The notes below the pieces were generated by a model. It worked only from the letters and a program-made list of their open reading frames with translations. It was not told the origin of the DNA and ran no database searches. Below, in pieces: positions 35,067-43,267 of a stretch of DNA of 64,000 nt. The stretch is taken from the NCBI GenBank assembly GCA_965208015.1, contig OZ242309.1:1178001-1242000 (forward strand), read 5' to 3'. A program made the position numbers and the translations under genes. The first letter of the stretch is position 1. Each line of letters starts with the position of its first letter. This DNA is from Bin87 sp965208015 (GTDB lineage Bacteria; Chloroflexota; Dehalococcoidia; Lucifugimonadales; UBA3495).

Positions 35067-35813
35067 ATGCAGCAACGTGAGTCGCCCAACGTGCCCATGC
35101 CCGAGGACTGGCAGACGGGTCTGGCCATTGTGGCCCACCCGGACGACCTGGAGTACGGAGGGGCGGCAGCGATCGCGAAGTGGACCGCGCAGGGGAAACG
35201 CATCAACTACGTCATGGTGAGCCGGGGCGAAGCCGGGATCGACGGAATGCACCCGTCGGAGGTGGGACGGTTGCGGTCCCAAGAGGAGATCAACGCCGCG
35301 CGGGTCGTGGGGGTGGACACCGTGGAGTTCCTGGACCACACGGACGGAGTGATAGAGTACGGTCTGCCGCTGCGGCGTGATCTGAGCCGAATGATCCGCA
35401 AGCACCGGCCCGACGTGGTGATCACCATCAACCATCACCTTCAGTTCTTCAGCGGGCATCTGAACATGGCGGACCACCGGTGGGTGGGTCTGGCGGTGTT
35501 TGACGCCGCGCGGGACGCGGGAAATCGTTGGATATTTCCAGAACTCCTGGATGAAGGACTTGAGCCGTGGAACGAGGTGCGTTTCGTGGCGGTGTTCGGT
35601 GCGACGGTACCGACGCATGCGGTGGACGTATCGGAACACTGGGAGACGGGCCTGGCGTCGCTGCGGGAACACAAGGTGTACCTGAACAACCTGGGTGAAG
35701 TGGGGAACAGCCCCTTCGAGTTCCTGACGGCGCACGCACGGGAAGCGGGCGTCGGTTTCGGATGCCGGTATGCAGCATACGCGGAGTTGGTGCTGATCAA
35801 CGAGTCATTCTGA
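35067..35813 (+). CDS. PIG-L family N-deacetylase
   Basis: A 248-residue LmbE/PIG-L protein. Zinc and catalytic motifs are VAHPDDLEYGG (AHPDD) and HLNMADHRWVG. The family removes N-acetyl groups from amino-sugar conjugates (mycothiol or bacillithiol precursors, GlcNAc-lipids). A strong GGAGG lies before the ATG. The substrate cannot be set by context. Confidence 0.93.
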   Translation: MQQRESPNVPMPEDWQTGLAIVAHPDDLEYGGAAAIAKWTAQGKRINYVMVSRGEAGIDGMHPSEVGRLRSQEEINAARVVGVDTVEFLDHTDGVIEYGLPLRRDLSRMIRKHRPDVVITINHHLQFFSGHLNMADHRWVGLAVFDAARDAGNRWIFPELLDEGLEPWNEVRFVAVFGATVPTHAVDVSEHWETGLASLREHKVYLNNLGEVGNSPFEFLTAHAREAGVGFGCRYAAYAELVLINESF

Positions 35814-35877
35814 AGCCATTGCGCCGGGACGCGCACGAATTTGCACGGATGAACAGGATGGAAAGGGAGCACAGAGC

Positions 35878-36531
35878 ATGGCAGGATTCAGCGAACAATT
35901 GCGTGCAGAAGCGGAACCGATATGGCGGGCGATATTCCGGCATCCGTTCCTGAGAGAGATAAAGGACGGAACGCTGCCCTTGGAAACCTTCCAGTACTAC
36001 CTGGGGCAGGACTACCACTACCTGGAAGGGTTCGGCCGGGCCGTGGCGATGACGCTGGCCAAGGCTCCGGACGCCGAACTGTTGCAGGATTTGGCGCACC
36101 GGGTGATGACCCCCGTGGAGCGGCCGCTGCACCATCAGTTGATTGAAGCAGCGGGGCTGACCATGGAACAAGTTGAGGGAGCCAGCAGGTCGCCGACCAA
36201 CACCGCGTACGTCAACCACATGCTGGTGACGGCAGCGATGTACGGGCTGGGTCCCACGGCGGCGGCGTTGCTGCCGTGTCCGTGGACGTATCACCTGCTG
36301 AAGGATGAAGTGGGTCAGTCGGAACACCCGCTTTACGGGCAATGGACGCGGTTCTACGTCGAGGGGTTCCTGCAATCCAGCGTGGACGCATGGACGGGCT
36401 TCGTGGACGAGATGGCAGAGCGGGTCGGCGAGCAGGAACGGGAGGCGATGCGTTATGCCTTCATGGCAAGCAGCCGGTACGAGTACATGTTTTGGGACGC
36501 CGCCTACCGACGCGAGGGATGGCCCGTGTAG
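35878..36531 (+). CDS. tenA: TenA/THI-4 family protein (thiaminase II-like)
   Basis: A 217-residue all-helical protein. FRHPFLREIKDGTLPLETFQYYLGQDYHYL is the TenA N-terminus. The expected active-site Cys is in LLPCPWTYHLL, with Glu residues near the C-terminus (SRYEYMFWDAAY). TenA hydrolyses degraded thiamine (amino-HMP salvage). This fits a genome using several ThDP enzymes. Confidence 0.93.
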   Translation: MAGFSEQLRAEAEPIWRAIFRHPFLREIKDGTLPLETFQYYLGQDYHYLEGFGRAVAMTLAKAPDAELLQDLAHRVMTPVERPLHHQLIEAAGLTMEQVEGASRSPTNTAYVNHMLVTAAMYGLGPTAAALLPCPWTYHLLKDEVGQSEHPLYGQWTRFYVEGFLQSSVDAWTGFVDEMAERVGEQEREAMRYAFMASSRYEYMFWDAAYRREGWPV

Positions 36532-36598
36532 AGCCGTGCAGGCGGAGCCGAATCGAGATCGGCTGAAGCGGGGCGACGAACAATCTGGGAGGCGTTAC

Positions 36599-37396
36599 AT
36601 GCCATACGCAGACATCAACGGGACGCAGATGTTTTACGAGAGCCACGGCGAAGGGCCGGCGCTGGTGTTCGCTCACGGACGGGGCGGCAGCCATCTCAGC
36701 TGGTGGCGGCAGGTCTCGGTATTCCAGCGCGAACATCGCTGCATAACGTTCGACCACCGGGGATGGGGACTGACGCCCGGCTCCGGCGGGGAGCCGGAAC
36801 CGGCTACATTCGTCGCTGACCTGGAGGCATTGCTGGATCATTTGGGGATCGGCCAGGCGACGCTGGTTGCACAGTCCATGGGTGGCGTGACGAGCCTGGG
36901 GTTCGCGCTGGCGCATCCGGAGCGGGTGACCGGGCTGGTGCTGGCGGACACCACGGGCGGGATCGGCGACCCGTCGGTGGTATCGCTGCTGGAGGACGTG
37001 CATCCGCCGGAGGACCCGCTGCGACGGGCGCTGAGTGACGGGTTCATCGACGGGCACCCGGAGCTGACATTCCTTTTCGGATCCATCGGGAGGATGAACC
37101 CGCCCATGCCGTTGAGCATCGTATCCGGGCTGTTCCGCAACCCGGCCGGACCGCAAGCGGCGGATCTGGCCGGCTTCGCGGTGCCGACGCTGCTGGTGGT
37201 GGGCGAGGAAGACCGAATCTTTCCGCCCAATGTGATAGAAGCAGCGCACCGCCTGATACCAGGAAGCCGGCTGGAGGTGGTCGCCGGGGCGGCGCATTCG
37301 ACCCACTACGAGCAGGCGGAAACCTTCAACGGATTGCTGGCCGGGTTCCTCGCGGAGATTGGCATTGGCGCGGTGGGAGTAGCGGCTGACGACTAA
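36599..37396 (+). CDS. Alpha/beta hydrolase
   Basis: A 265-residue alpha/beta-hydrolase: HGRGGSHLSWW (oxyanion), DHRGWGLTPG, nucleophile elbow AQSMGG, acid VVGEEDRIFPP and histidine GAAHSTHYEQ. The ATG follows GGGAGG by seven bases; extending the frame upstream would run through tenA in another frame and is rejected. Resembles carboxylesterase/C-C hydrolase types; no substrate is assigned. Confidence 0.92.
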   Translation: MPYADINGTQMFYESHGEGPALVFAHGRGGSHLSWWRQVSVFQREHRCITFDHRGWGLTPGSGGEPEPATFVADLEALLDHLGIGQATLVAQSMGGVTSLGFALAHPERVTGLVLADTTGGIGDPSVVSLLEDVHPPEDPLRRALSDGFIDGHPELTFLFGSIGRMNPPMPLSIVSGLFRNPAGPQAADLAGFAVPTLLVVGEEDRIFPPNVIEAAHRLIPGSRLEVVAGAAHSTHYEQAETFNGLLAGFLAEIGIGAVGVAADD

Positions 37397-37430
37397 TGGG
37401 CTGATCCCAAATCGCGCCACCCAAAGCGTC

Positions 37431-37462
37431 AGGGGCGGATACTCATCCGCCCCTGGAATTTT
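37431..37462 (+). terminator. Rho-independent terminator
   Basis: AGGGGCGGAT pairs with ATCCGCCCCT around loop ACTC, followed by GGAATTTT. It closes the rightward tenA/hydrolase unit and may also act on the opposing FMN oxidase transcript. Confidence 0.75.
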
Positions 37463-37485
37463 CCGGTCGATCGCGGTGAATGGGA

Positions 37486-38607
37486 CTAGAAAGGCAGGTG
37501 CTCCGCGATGTCGTTCTCAGTGCGGAAGGGGCCCCACTCGCGCGGTACGTTGAGCAGGCGGTCTTCCAGGTCGTCGACGCTGTTCTGGCCACAGTAGGCC
37601 ATGGCGCGGTTGAACTCTTCGCGCAGGAGCTCCAGCATGTGGTGCACGCCCTCGGCTCCGTTGACGGCCAAGCCCCAATATAGGGGACGACCGACGGCTA
37701 CGGCGCGGGCTCCCAAGGCCAGGGCCTTCAACACGTCGCTGCCACGGCGGACGCCGGAGTCAACGTACACCTCGGCCTTGTCGCCGCAGGCGGCAACGAT
37801 CTCAGGCACCATCTCAATGCTAGAGAAGGTGCTGTCGAGCTGCCGGCCCCCGTGGGTGGAGACGAGCACGCCGTCGACGCCGTGTTCGACGGCGAGGCGG
37901 GCGTCTTCCGCGACGCGGATGCCCTTGAGCACCAACGGGAGATCCGTCAGGCTTCGGAGCCACTCAACCTCCTGCCAGGTCAGCGGCGGCGACTGGGGCA
38001 TTTCCCAGCGCGGCGACTCGTCAGTGCCGCTGACCGCCGCCAACTGGTCCTGCTGTTCGCGGAAGTTGCCGAGTTCGCCGGGGCGCTCGTAGCGGTTGCG
38101 GATGTCGCGCTCCTTGGGGCTGGGCGCCGGCGTATCCACGGTGAGGACGATAGCCCGGAAGCCGGCAGCCTCGGCGCGCTTTACCAGATTCTCGGTAATA
38201 TCGTAGCCGCGATGGTAGAGCTGGAACCACAGGGGGCCGGTGGCGGCCTCGGCAATCTCCTCCATACTGCAATTGGAAGACGTGCTGCACATCATGAGGG
38301 TATTGGACATGCCGGCGCCGCGAGCGGTGGCGCACTCGGCCTCCGGGTGGGCGTTGCCGTGTCCGCCGGTGGGGGCAATCATAACGGGGAAGCTGATGTC
38401 CTGGCCGAGGACTGTCGTGGAGACCTTGCGCTCGGTGGTGTCGCGCATGAAACGCGGGCGCAGGGTCAGCGCCTCGAAGGCGGAACGATTGCGGGCGGTG
38501 GTGATCTCGTCCATCGAACCGGCTTCGATGAACTCCCAGTTGTTGTGGGGCAGCACCTGCTTGGCCCGAGCCTCATAGTCGTAGAGGTTGATGGGGTCCA
38601 TTCTCAT
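37486..38607 (-). CDS. FMN-dependent alpha-hydroxy-acid oxidase/dehydrogenase
   Basis: A 373-residue member of the LldD/glycolate oxidase/lactate oxidase family. It shows the FMN-binding barrel with VLKGIRVAEDARLAVEHG, the catalytic-site VSTHGGRQLD, and phosphate-binding VDSGVRRGSDVLKALALGARAVAVGRP. These enzymes oxidise L-2-hydroxy acids (lactate, glycolate, mandelate) to 2-oxo acids, a plausible source of substrate for the benzoylformate-decarboxylase-like enzyme. GGAGT precedes the ATG. Confidence 0.93.
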   Translation of the reverse strand: MRMDPINLYDYEARAKQVLPHNNWEFIEAGSMDEITTARNRSAFEALTLRPRFMRDTTERKVSTTVLGQDISFPVMIAPTGGHGNAHPEAECATARGAGMSNTLMMCSTSSNCSMEEIAEAATGPLWFQLYHRGYDITENLVKRAEAAGFRAIVLTVDTPAPSPKERDIRNRYERPGELGNFREQQDQLAAVSGTDESPRWEMPQSPPLTWQEVEWLRSLTDLPLVLKGIRVAEDARLAVEHGVDGVLVSTHGGRQLDSTFSSIEMVPEIVAACGDKAEVYVDSGVRRGSDVLKALALGARAVAVGRPLYWGLAVNGAEGVHHMLELLREEFNRAMAYCGQNSVDDLEDRLLNVPREWGPFRTENDIAEHLPF

Positions 38608-38668
38608 GCTGATACTCCGGGGTTGACTCTATTCGAAAGGTCAACTGTTGGGATGGCGCAGATTAGCA

Positions 38669-39157
38669 TCAGAGGTTGAGCCTGACAATAGCGTCAGCAA
38701 CGTCGGGGAGCATTCGATACTCGTCAGCGTTATTGTCGAAAGACATAGGATGGGGGAGAGCCACGTTGTGAACACGGCGTATGCGTCGAACGGCGTGCCC
38801 CTGGGAAGAGAGTCGGCCTGACAGTTGGCGCACTGTCAGGTGCATTTCTTCCAGCAACGCCTGGCGGGAACGCACGTAGCCGGCGCTTTCGGCGACTCTT
38901 TTGTAAATTTCCCTAGCGTCATCGGCCAGGAAACCCCAGAAAGCACGGACATGTTCGATGGTCCAGCGACCTTCGGGAACCGCGGGCGCCGCGTCTAACT
39001 GTGCATCATTGGACGACTCCGCAGGCTCGGACGCCACGGATGTTTCAGTTGTATTACCAACAGGTGCAGCGACAGTAGCATCACCGACCGCAAGTCGCCG
39101 GATCGCAACGATCACATCATCGGCATCGCCTTCAAATGTCAGGGCAACCTTTACCAT
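38669..39157 (-). CDS. Helix-turn-helix-like protein of unknown function
   Basis: 162 residues. Residues 1-25 are a small strand-helix segment, followed by a low-complexity linker (30-60) rich in Ala/Ser/Glu. A C-terminal domain (62-162) begins WTIEHVRAFWGFLADDAREI and carries LLEEMHLTVRQLSGRLSSQG with RRIRRVH, which reads like a winged helix-turn-helix. No known family was assigned. It has its own promoter and a GAGG seven bases before the ATG. The role may be regulatory. Confidence 0.65.
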   Translation of the reverse strand: MVKVALTFEGDADDVIVAIRRLAVGDATVAAPVGNTTETSVASEPAESSNDAQLDAAPAVPEGRWTIEHVRAFWGFLADDAREIYKRVAESAGYVRSRQALLEEMHLTVRQLSGRLSSQGHAVRRIRRVHNVALPHPMSFDNNADEYRMLPDVADAIVRLNL

Positions 39158-39188
39158 TGTTTTACCTCGCGGTGTCAGTTCCGCAACA

Positions 39189-39216
39189 AGTCTAACACAT
39201 TATTACGAGGGGTCAA
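39189..39216 (-). promoter_or_regulatory. Sigma-70-type promoter for the HTH-like gene
   Basis: On the minus strand TTGACC (39216-39211), a 16-base spacer and TAGACT (39194-39189). It lies about 30 bases before the ATG at 39157. Confidence 0.55.
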
Positions 39217-39263
39217 CGCATCCTTTAGGTGTTTGGCGGGTAGACGACTGTACAAGTATCAAA

Positions 39264-39290
39264 CCAAAAAGGCGGGTGTTGAACCCGCCC
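39264..39290 (-). terminator. Rho-independent terminator of the por operon
   Basis: Read on the minus strand: GGCGGGT, loop TTCAA-like, ACCCGCC, then TTTTTGG. It lies 34 bp past the porB stop and separates the por operon from the HTH-like gene. Confidence 0.8.
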
Positions 39291-39323
39291 TTGAACAACG
39301 CTGGTCGGCAATACCGGATACGG

Positions 39324-40322
39324 TTATTCGCCTTCGTCGTGGGGACCAAAGGGGACGATGCCCGGAATCCACCACTTCTCCCAAGTCTCGTCGATACGCT
39401 CCTGGAAGAACTTGAGGTCATCTTCGGTGAGGTGCGCAAAGCGTCCCTGGCGCTGGAGGTAGTCAGTAACGGGCTTCCGGCGGCGAATGCCGCGGGCGAT
39501 GGCGCGCGAGGGACCATTCAGGATCAGCTCACCATCGACGATTTCGTACTGAACCCAGATGCCGGTCTCCACGGCCAGCATCCCCAACTCGTGGGAGTAC
39601 TTGGGATCGTAGTCCCATCCCTTGGGGCAGGGGTCGATGCTGTGGATGAAGGTGGGGCCGCCGATAGTGAGGGCGCGCCGGATCTTGTTGGTGAAGTCCG
39701 GCCCGTAGGAACCGCACGCGGTGGCGACGTAGCGCACGTCAGGATGGCCGGCGGCCAGCATGGGAACCGTGTTCTTCTTCCAGCGCCGGTTCATAATGCG
39801 GTGAACCTTGCCCGGAGGGGAGAAGGTGGAGTTGGCGCCCCATGGGCTGGAACCGGACACCTGGATGTCAGTGTTGGCGTAGGACTCGTTGTCGTAGCAG
39901 AGGATGAGCAGGTTGTACTCGTCGTGCTGCAGGGCTGCCGAGATGGCGGACAGTCCCATATCCACTCCGCCGCCGTCGCCGCAGAAGGCGATGACGTTAA
40001 TGGGCTCCTCCTGCATCTTGCCCTTGCGCATGAGGGAGGCCAATCCGGCGGCGGTGCCGGTGGCAGCGGAGCCGCTGGAGCCGAGCTGGGTGTGCATCCA
40101 CGGCACGACCCACGGGGTGCTGTAGTAGGTGGTGTTGGCCACGTACATGCAGCCGGTGCTGCCCACCACAATGGTGCGGGGGCCGGCGGCCTTGATCATC
40201 AGGCGCATCACGAGGGCGGATTCGCAGCCCTGACAGGTACGGTGGCCGGAGGTGAAGCCCTCGAACACCGGGATCTGCTTGACGCCCCTAACCTGGGGGA
40301 GTTCTTGGGTCATGGTAGTCAT
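39324..40322 (-). CDS. porB: 2-oxoacid:ferredoxin oxidoreductase, beta subunit
   Basis: A 332-residue ThDP-binding subunit. Motifs: HRTCQGCESALV at the N-terminus, then the ThDP/Mg motif FCGDGGGVDMGLSAI...YDNESYANT (GDG-x-N). Such subunits, with alpha and gamma/delta, convert pyruvate (or another 2-oxo acid) plus CoA to acyl-CoA, CO2 and reduced ferredoxin. The ATG at 40322 has AGGAG upstream and replaces a longer in-frame start. Third gene of the operon. Confidence 0.92.
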   Translation of the reverse strand: MTTMTQELPQVRGVKQIPVFEGFTSGHRTCQGCESALVMRLMIKAAGPRTIVVGSTGCMYVANTTYYSTPWVVPWMHTQLGSSGSAATGTAAGLASLMRKGKMQEEPINVIAFCGDGGGVDMGLSAISAALQHDEYNLLILCYDNESYANTDIQVSGSSPWGANSTFSPPGKVHRIMNRRWKKNTVPMLAAGHPDVRYVATACGSYGPDFTNKIRRALTIGGPTFIHSIDPCPKGWDYDPKYSHELGMLAVETGIWVQYEIVDGELILNGPSRAIARGIRRRKPVTDYLQRQGRFAHLTEDDLKFFQERIDETWEKWWIPGIVPFGPHDEGE

Positions 40323-40332
40323 AGCGGCACTC

Positions 40333-41562
40333 CTATTCGCGGACACCGATCCAGGTGTTCTCTTCCTTGACATGTCCAGCGTCGATTGAGTCCTGGACCA
40401 TGGATGTCATCTCTTCCACGTCGCGCACCAGAACCTCGCGGCCGCCGAGGCCGGCGATGAAGCTCTGCATCAGCGGGCGGTTATCCAGGGTGTACAGGGC
40501 GGAACGGATCTCGTTGAACAGCACGCCGCCGTAAGACGGCGAGCCGTAGGAATAGTCACGGTCGATGACGCCGACGGCCTTGCAATGGCTGAGGGCCTCG
40601 CGGATTTCATCGGTGGCGAAGGGACGGAAGAACTTGACGCGCACAAACCCAACCTTCTTGCCCTGCTCGCGCATCCGACGAACAGCGACGCGGACGGGCA
40701 TAGCGAGAGTACCCATGCCGACCAGGACGATCTCGGCGTCGTCGGTCATGTACTCTTCGATGAAGGGGCTGGGGTCACCGCGACCGAAGAGCTGCTTGAA
40801 CTCGTCGTAGGCTTCCTTGATGACGTCGCTGGTGCGGCGCATGGCGTCGTCGGTCTGGCGTCGGATCTCCATGAGCCAGTCCTCGTTGACCTGCGGGGCG
40901 ACGGTGATGGGGTTGTCCGGATGGAGTTGCAGGCGTCCCCGGTCGTATTGGGGCAGGAACTGGTCAACCTGTTCCTGGGTGGGCACGTTGACGATGGCCT
41001 GGGAATGGGTGAGGAAGGAGCCGTCGCAGGAGATGGCAGCGGGCAAGAAGACTCGAGGGTCTTCCGCGACGCGCCAGGCCAGAAGCGCGGTATCCAACGC
41101 CTCCTGGGCGGTGCCGACCCAGTAGAGCATCCAGCCCAGGTCGCGGACGGCCATGGCGTCGTTGTGCTCGACGCCAAAGGCTCCCGGGTCGTCCAGGGCG
41201 CGGTTGCCGACCATTGCCACCACGGGGAGACGCAGGCCGGCGGTGACGGTAATGGCCTCGAAGGCGTAGAACCAGCCCACGCCGCTGGAGCCGCAGAAGG
41301 TGCGGGCGCCGACGGCGGAGGCGTGCTTGACGATTTCGAACTGGGAGTGCTCGCTTTCGGCGACGATGAAGTCGCAATCGAACGCGCCGTCGGCCTTGAG
41401 CTTGGACACGTACTGCATGACCGTGTCGTAGGGCCGGATGGGATAGGCGGTGATAACGTCGACGTCGGCGAGGGAGCAGGCGATGGCGATGGCCTCGCTG
41501 CCGCTGATGAGTTCCTCGCGCTCCTGGGGGAGCTCGGTCTGTGGAAGGGTTTGGGTGGCCAT
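40333..41562 (-). CDS. porA: 2-oxoacid:ferredoxin oxidoreductase, alpha subunit
   Basis: A 409-residue protein: GSEAIAIACSLADVDVITAYPIRPYDTVM (pyrimidine-binding domain of PorA) and GVIDRDYSYGSPSYGGVLFNEIRSALY near the end. Matches PorA-type alpha subunits. The ATG overlaps the preceding gene's stop by one base (TGATG) and the beta gene follows by 10 bp. Substrate is inferred to be pyruvate; a related 2-oxo acid is possible. Confidence 0.92.
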   Translation of the reverse strand: MATQTLPQTELPQEREELISGSEAIAIACSLADVDVITAYPIRPYDTVMQYVSKLKADGAFDCDFIVAESEHSQFEIVKHASAVGARTFCGSSGVGWFYAFEAITVTAGLRLPVVAMVGNRALDDPGAFGVEHNDAMAVRDLGWMLYWVGTAQEALDTALLAWRVAEDPRVFLPAAISCDGSFLTHSQAIVNVPTQEQVDQFLPQYDRGRLQLHPDNPITVAPQVNEDWLMEIRRQTDDAMRRTSDVIKEAYDEFKQLFGRGDPSPFIEEYMTDDAEIVLVGMGTLAMPVRVAVRRMREQGKKVGFVRVKFFRPFATDEIREALSHCKAVGVIDRDYSYGSPSYGGVLFNEIRSALYTLDNRPLMQSFIAGLGGREVLVRDVEEMTSMVQDSIDAGHVKEENTWIGVRE

Positions 41563-42785
41563 CAGTCATCGTCTCCGGTCAGGGCAACTTCGGATTCAGA
41601 TTCGGCTTCGTACTTGCCCGGGCTGTGGTAGCCGTGGCTGCGTTCAGAATCCGCGTCGTGGGCTTTCTGGACCTCGATCAGCTGGGTCATCCACTTTTGA
41701 TAGCCGTCCTTGTCGCGGGTCCAGTGCTCCCACTGGCTGTTGTTGTCGTTGAACTCGGCCTCGTTCACCATGGTGATGCATTCGGGCACCGGGCAAACCG
41801 CCTCACAGACGGCGCAGCCGCAGCAGGCTTCCATGTTGGCATCGTACAGACCATCGGGGGTTACGTCGAAACAGGTATCGGGGCACTGGAGCCAACACAG
41901 GGTGCACTTGATGCAGGTTTCGAAGTTTATGACCGGACGCATGGAGCGGGTGCTGAACTTCTTGAAGACGCTGTTGCGCGTGGGCTGGTAGCTGGTGTCC
42001 CCGGACGCGTTGGAGCGGATGGGGTCGTAGCCCTCAGCCAGGGAATCGCCGCGGAAGCCGGTGGGCTCGTCGATGCCCCGGATGACCAGACCGTCTTCCA
42101 TGGAACGCCAGCCGAGCAGTTCGAAGGAGAAGGGCGTCTCGTCGTTGCCCTCGCCGGGCTCCACAGGGCGCTGGACGGTGCGATCAAAGGAGTTGCGGGC
42201 GGACGTGAGTTTCAAACCGCCCCAGCCCTGGTCGTCCAGAGCGGCCAGCATGGAGTCGAGGCTGACCAGCTCGGGGCAGACCTTGGCGAGAGCCCCGAGG
42301 ATTCGGACGTCGGTGTGGTCGTCCTTGTACACCCAGAGACCGGAGAAGCTGGTGGTAGCGGGAACGATGGACAGGTTGTAGGCGGAGTCCTTCTGGTGGA
42401 TGTCCTCAATGAGGGCATCGGCTTCCTGGCGGGAAGTCACAATCAGGGTTCCGCCGGGCTTGGTGAGGGCGTTGATGGGCTGCAAACCGTACCAAGCCCA
42501 GGACTCGATGCCCTTGCACATGGTGTCGTCAACGTTAATGGTGACGTCCACCTCGCGGGCCTCGTAGACGGCCAAGTTTTCCTCGAGTTCTTCGGGGCTG
42601 TCGGAAACGATGGCGAACTGCTTGGCAGGGATGCCGTTCCGTTCAGGGGAGTCGCCGTAACGACCAAAAGCCGTGCCTATTTTGCCTTCTTTACGGGCGG
42701 CAAAAACGATGGTGCGGACGATGTTCCGGGCCAGGGTTTTCTGGAAAATCCCCCGGTACACCACCTCCACTGCCACTGTGCTCAT
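41562..42785 (-). CDS. 2-oxoacid:ferredoxin oxidoreductase, fused gamma/delta subunit
   Basis: A 407-residue fusion. Residues 1-195 are the PorG-type gamma domain (VEVVYRGIFQKTLARNIVRTIVFAARKEGK ... GTLIV), residues about 200-290 are an insert without recognised family, and residues 285-345 hold two [4Fe-4S] motifs, CIKCTLCWLQCPD and CCGCAVCEAVCP. It therefore supplies both the gamma subunit and the ferredoxin-like electron channel. Strong GGAGG before the ATG. First gene of the operon. Confidence 0.9.
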   Translation of the reverse strand: MSTVAVEVVYRGIFQKTLARNIVRTIVFAARKEGKIGTAFGRYGDSPERNGIPAKQFAIVSDSPEELEENLAVYEAREVDVTINVDDTMCKGIESWAWYGLQPINALTKPGGTLIVTSRQEADALIEDIHQKDSAYNLSIVPATTSFSGLWVYKDDHTDVRILGALAKVCPELVSLDSMLAALDDQGWGGLKLTSARNSFDRTVQRPVEPGEGNDETPFSFELLGWRSMEDGLVIRGIDEPTGFRGDSLAEGYDPIRSNASGDTSYQPTRNSVFKKFSTRSMRPVINFETCIKCTLCWLQCPDTCFDVTPDGLYDANMEACCGCAVCEAVCPVPECITMVNEAEFNDNNSQWEHWTRDKDGYQKWMTQLIEVQKAHDADSERSHGYHSPGKYEAESESEVALTGDDD

Positions 42786-43267
42786 GTTGGGGAGGCCTCC
42801 TCGGTGATTGATGCGGCATTATAGCATGGGAGCAGCCTCGTGCCGGGTTATCGCAGGTATGATCTGATTGTCGATAATCCAGCGAGTGAGACCCAGAGCA
42901 CCTGAGCTTTCTCCGAATTCACGAGAGTATATATCGGATGTTCGTAACGCCGGATTTGTTGACGACATCGTCGTTCAGAGTCAGTTGGTGGCCGTTGACC
43001 GTCCTGCGAGCCAACGCCCGTACTTGATCGTGTGGTATCTGAACCGCGAATCGTATCGAGTAGTCGTCCCGGAAAGCGACCGCAACCACGTAGTGAAAAT
43101 TTTGTTGGTCTAGGTTTCGCATAGGGGTAAACGTCACAACGCCTGTTTGTTTTTGGCCACCCTTGATTTGATACCGTTTGGTTGCGCGCTCCACGCGGTA
43201 TCCCGACCCCGCTGACGGCCTATGTTACACTTCCGGTCGATTTGCGCAGGAAAAGGAGCGTTTGGCG
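42786..43267. other. AT-richer intergenic island
   Basis: 482 bp between the por operon and the acetolactate-synthase-like gene, visibly lower in GC. It contains one tentative small gene on the minus strand (listed separately) and no repeat copy. The end nearest 43268 must hold the rightward promoter; no near-consensus promoter was seen. Confidence 0.5.
42919..43194 (-). CDS. Hypothetical protein, possible remnant
   Basis: A 91-residue minus-strand frame starting with GTG, with protein-like sequence (GVVTFTPMRNLDQQNFHYVVAVAF and RDDYSIRFAVQIPHDQVRAL). The alternating strands look like a small beta-domain. It could be the surviving C-terminus of a larger gene, since nothing in frame precedes it beyond a stop at 43225-43227. 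An 81-residue frame on the plus strand (42868-43113) overlaps and looks less natural. Confidence 0.4.
   Translation of the reverse strand: MERATKRYQIKGGQKQTGVVTFTPMRNLDQQNFHYVVAVAFRDDYSIRFAVQIPHDQVRALARRTVNGHQLTLNDDVVNKSGVTNIRYILS

Noticed and set aside
36305..36598. Long N-terminal extension of the alpha/beta hydrolase
   Set aside because: It would overlap tenA in another frame. The ATG at 36599 with GGGAGG matches the family start.
38958..42824. Long plus-strand frames opposite the por operon
   Set aside because: The minus strand carries three matching Por subunits with ribosome-binding sites, overlaps and a terminator. The antisense frames have no family features.
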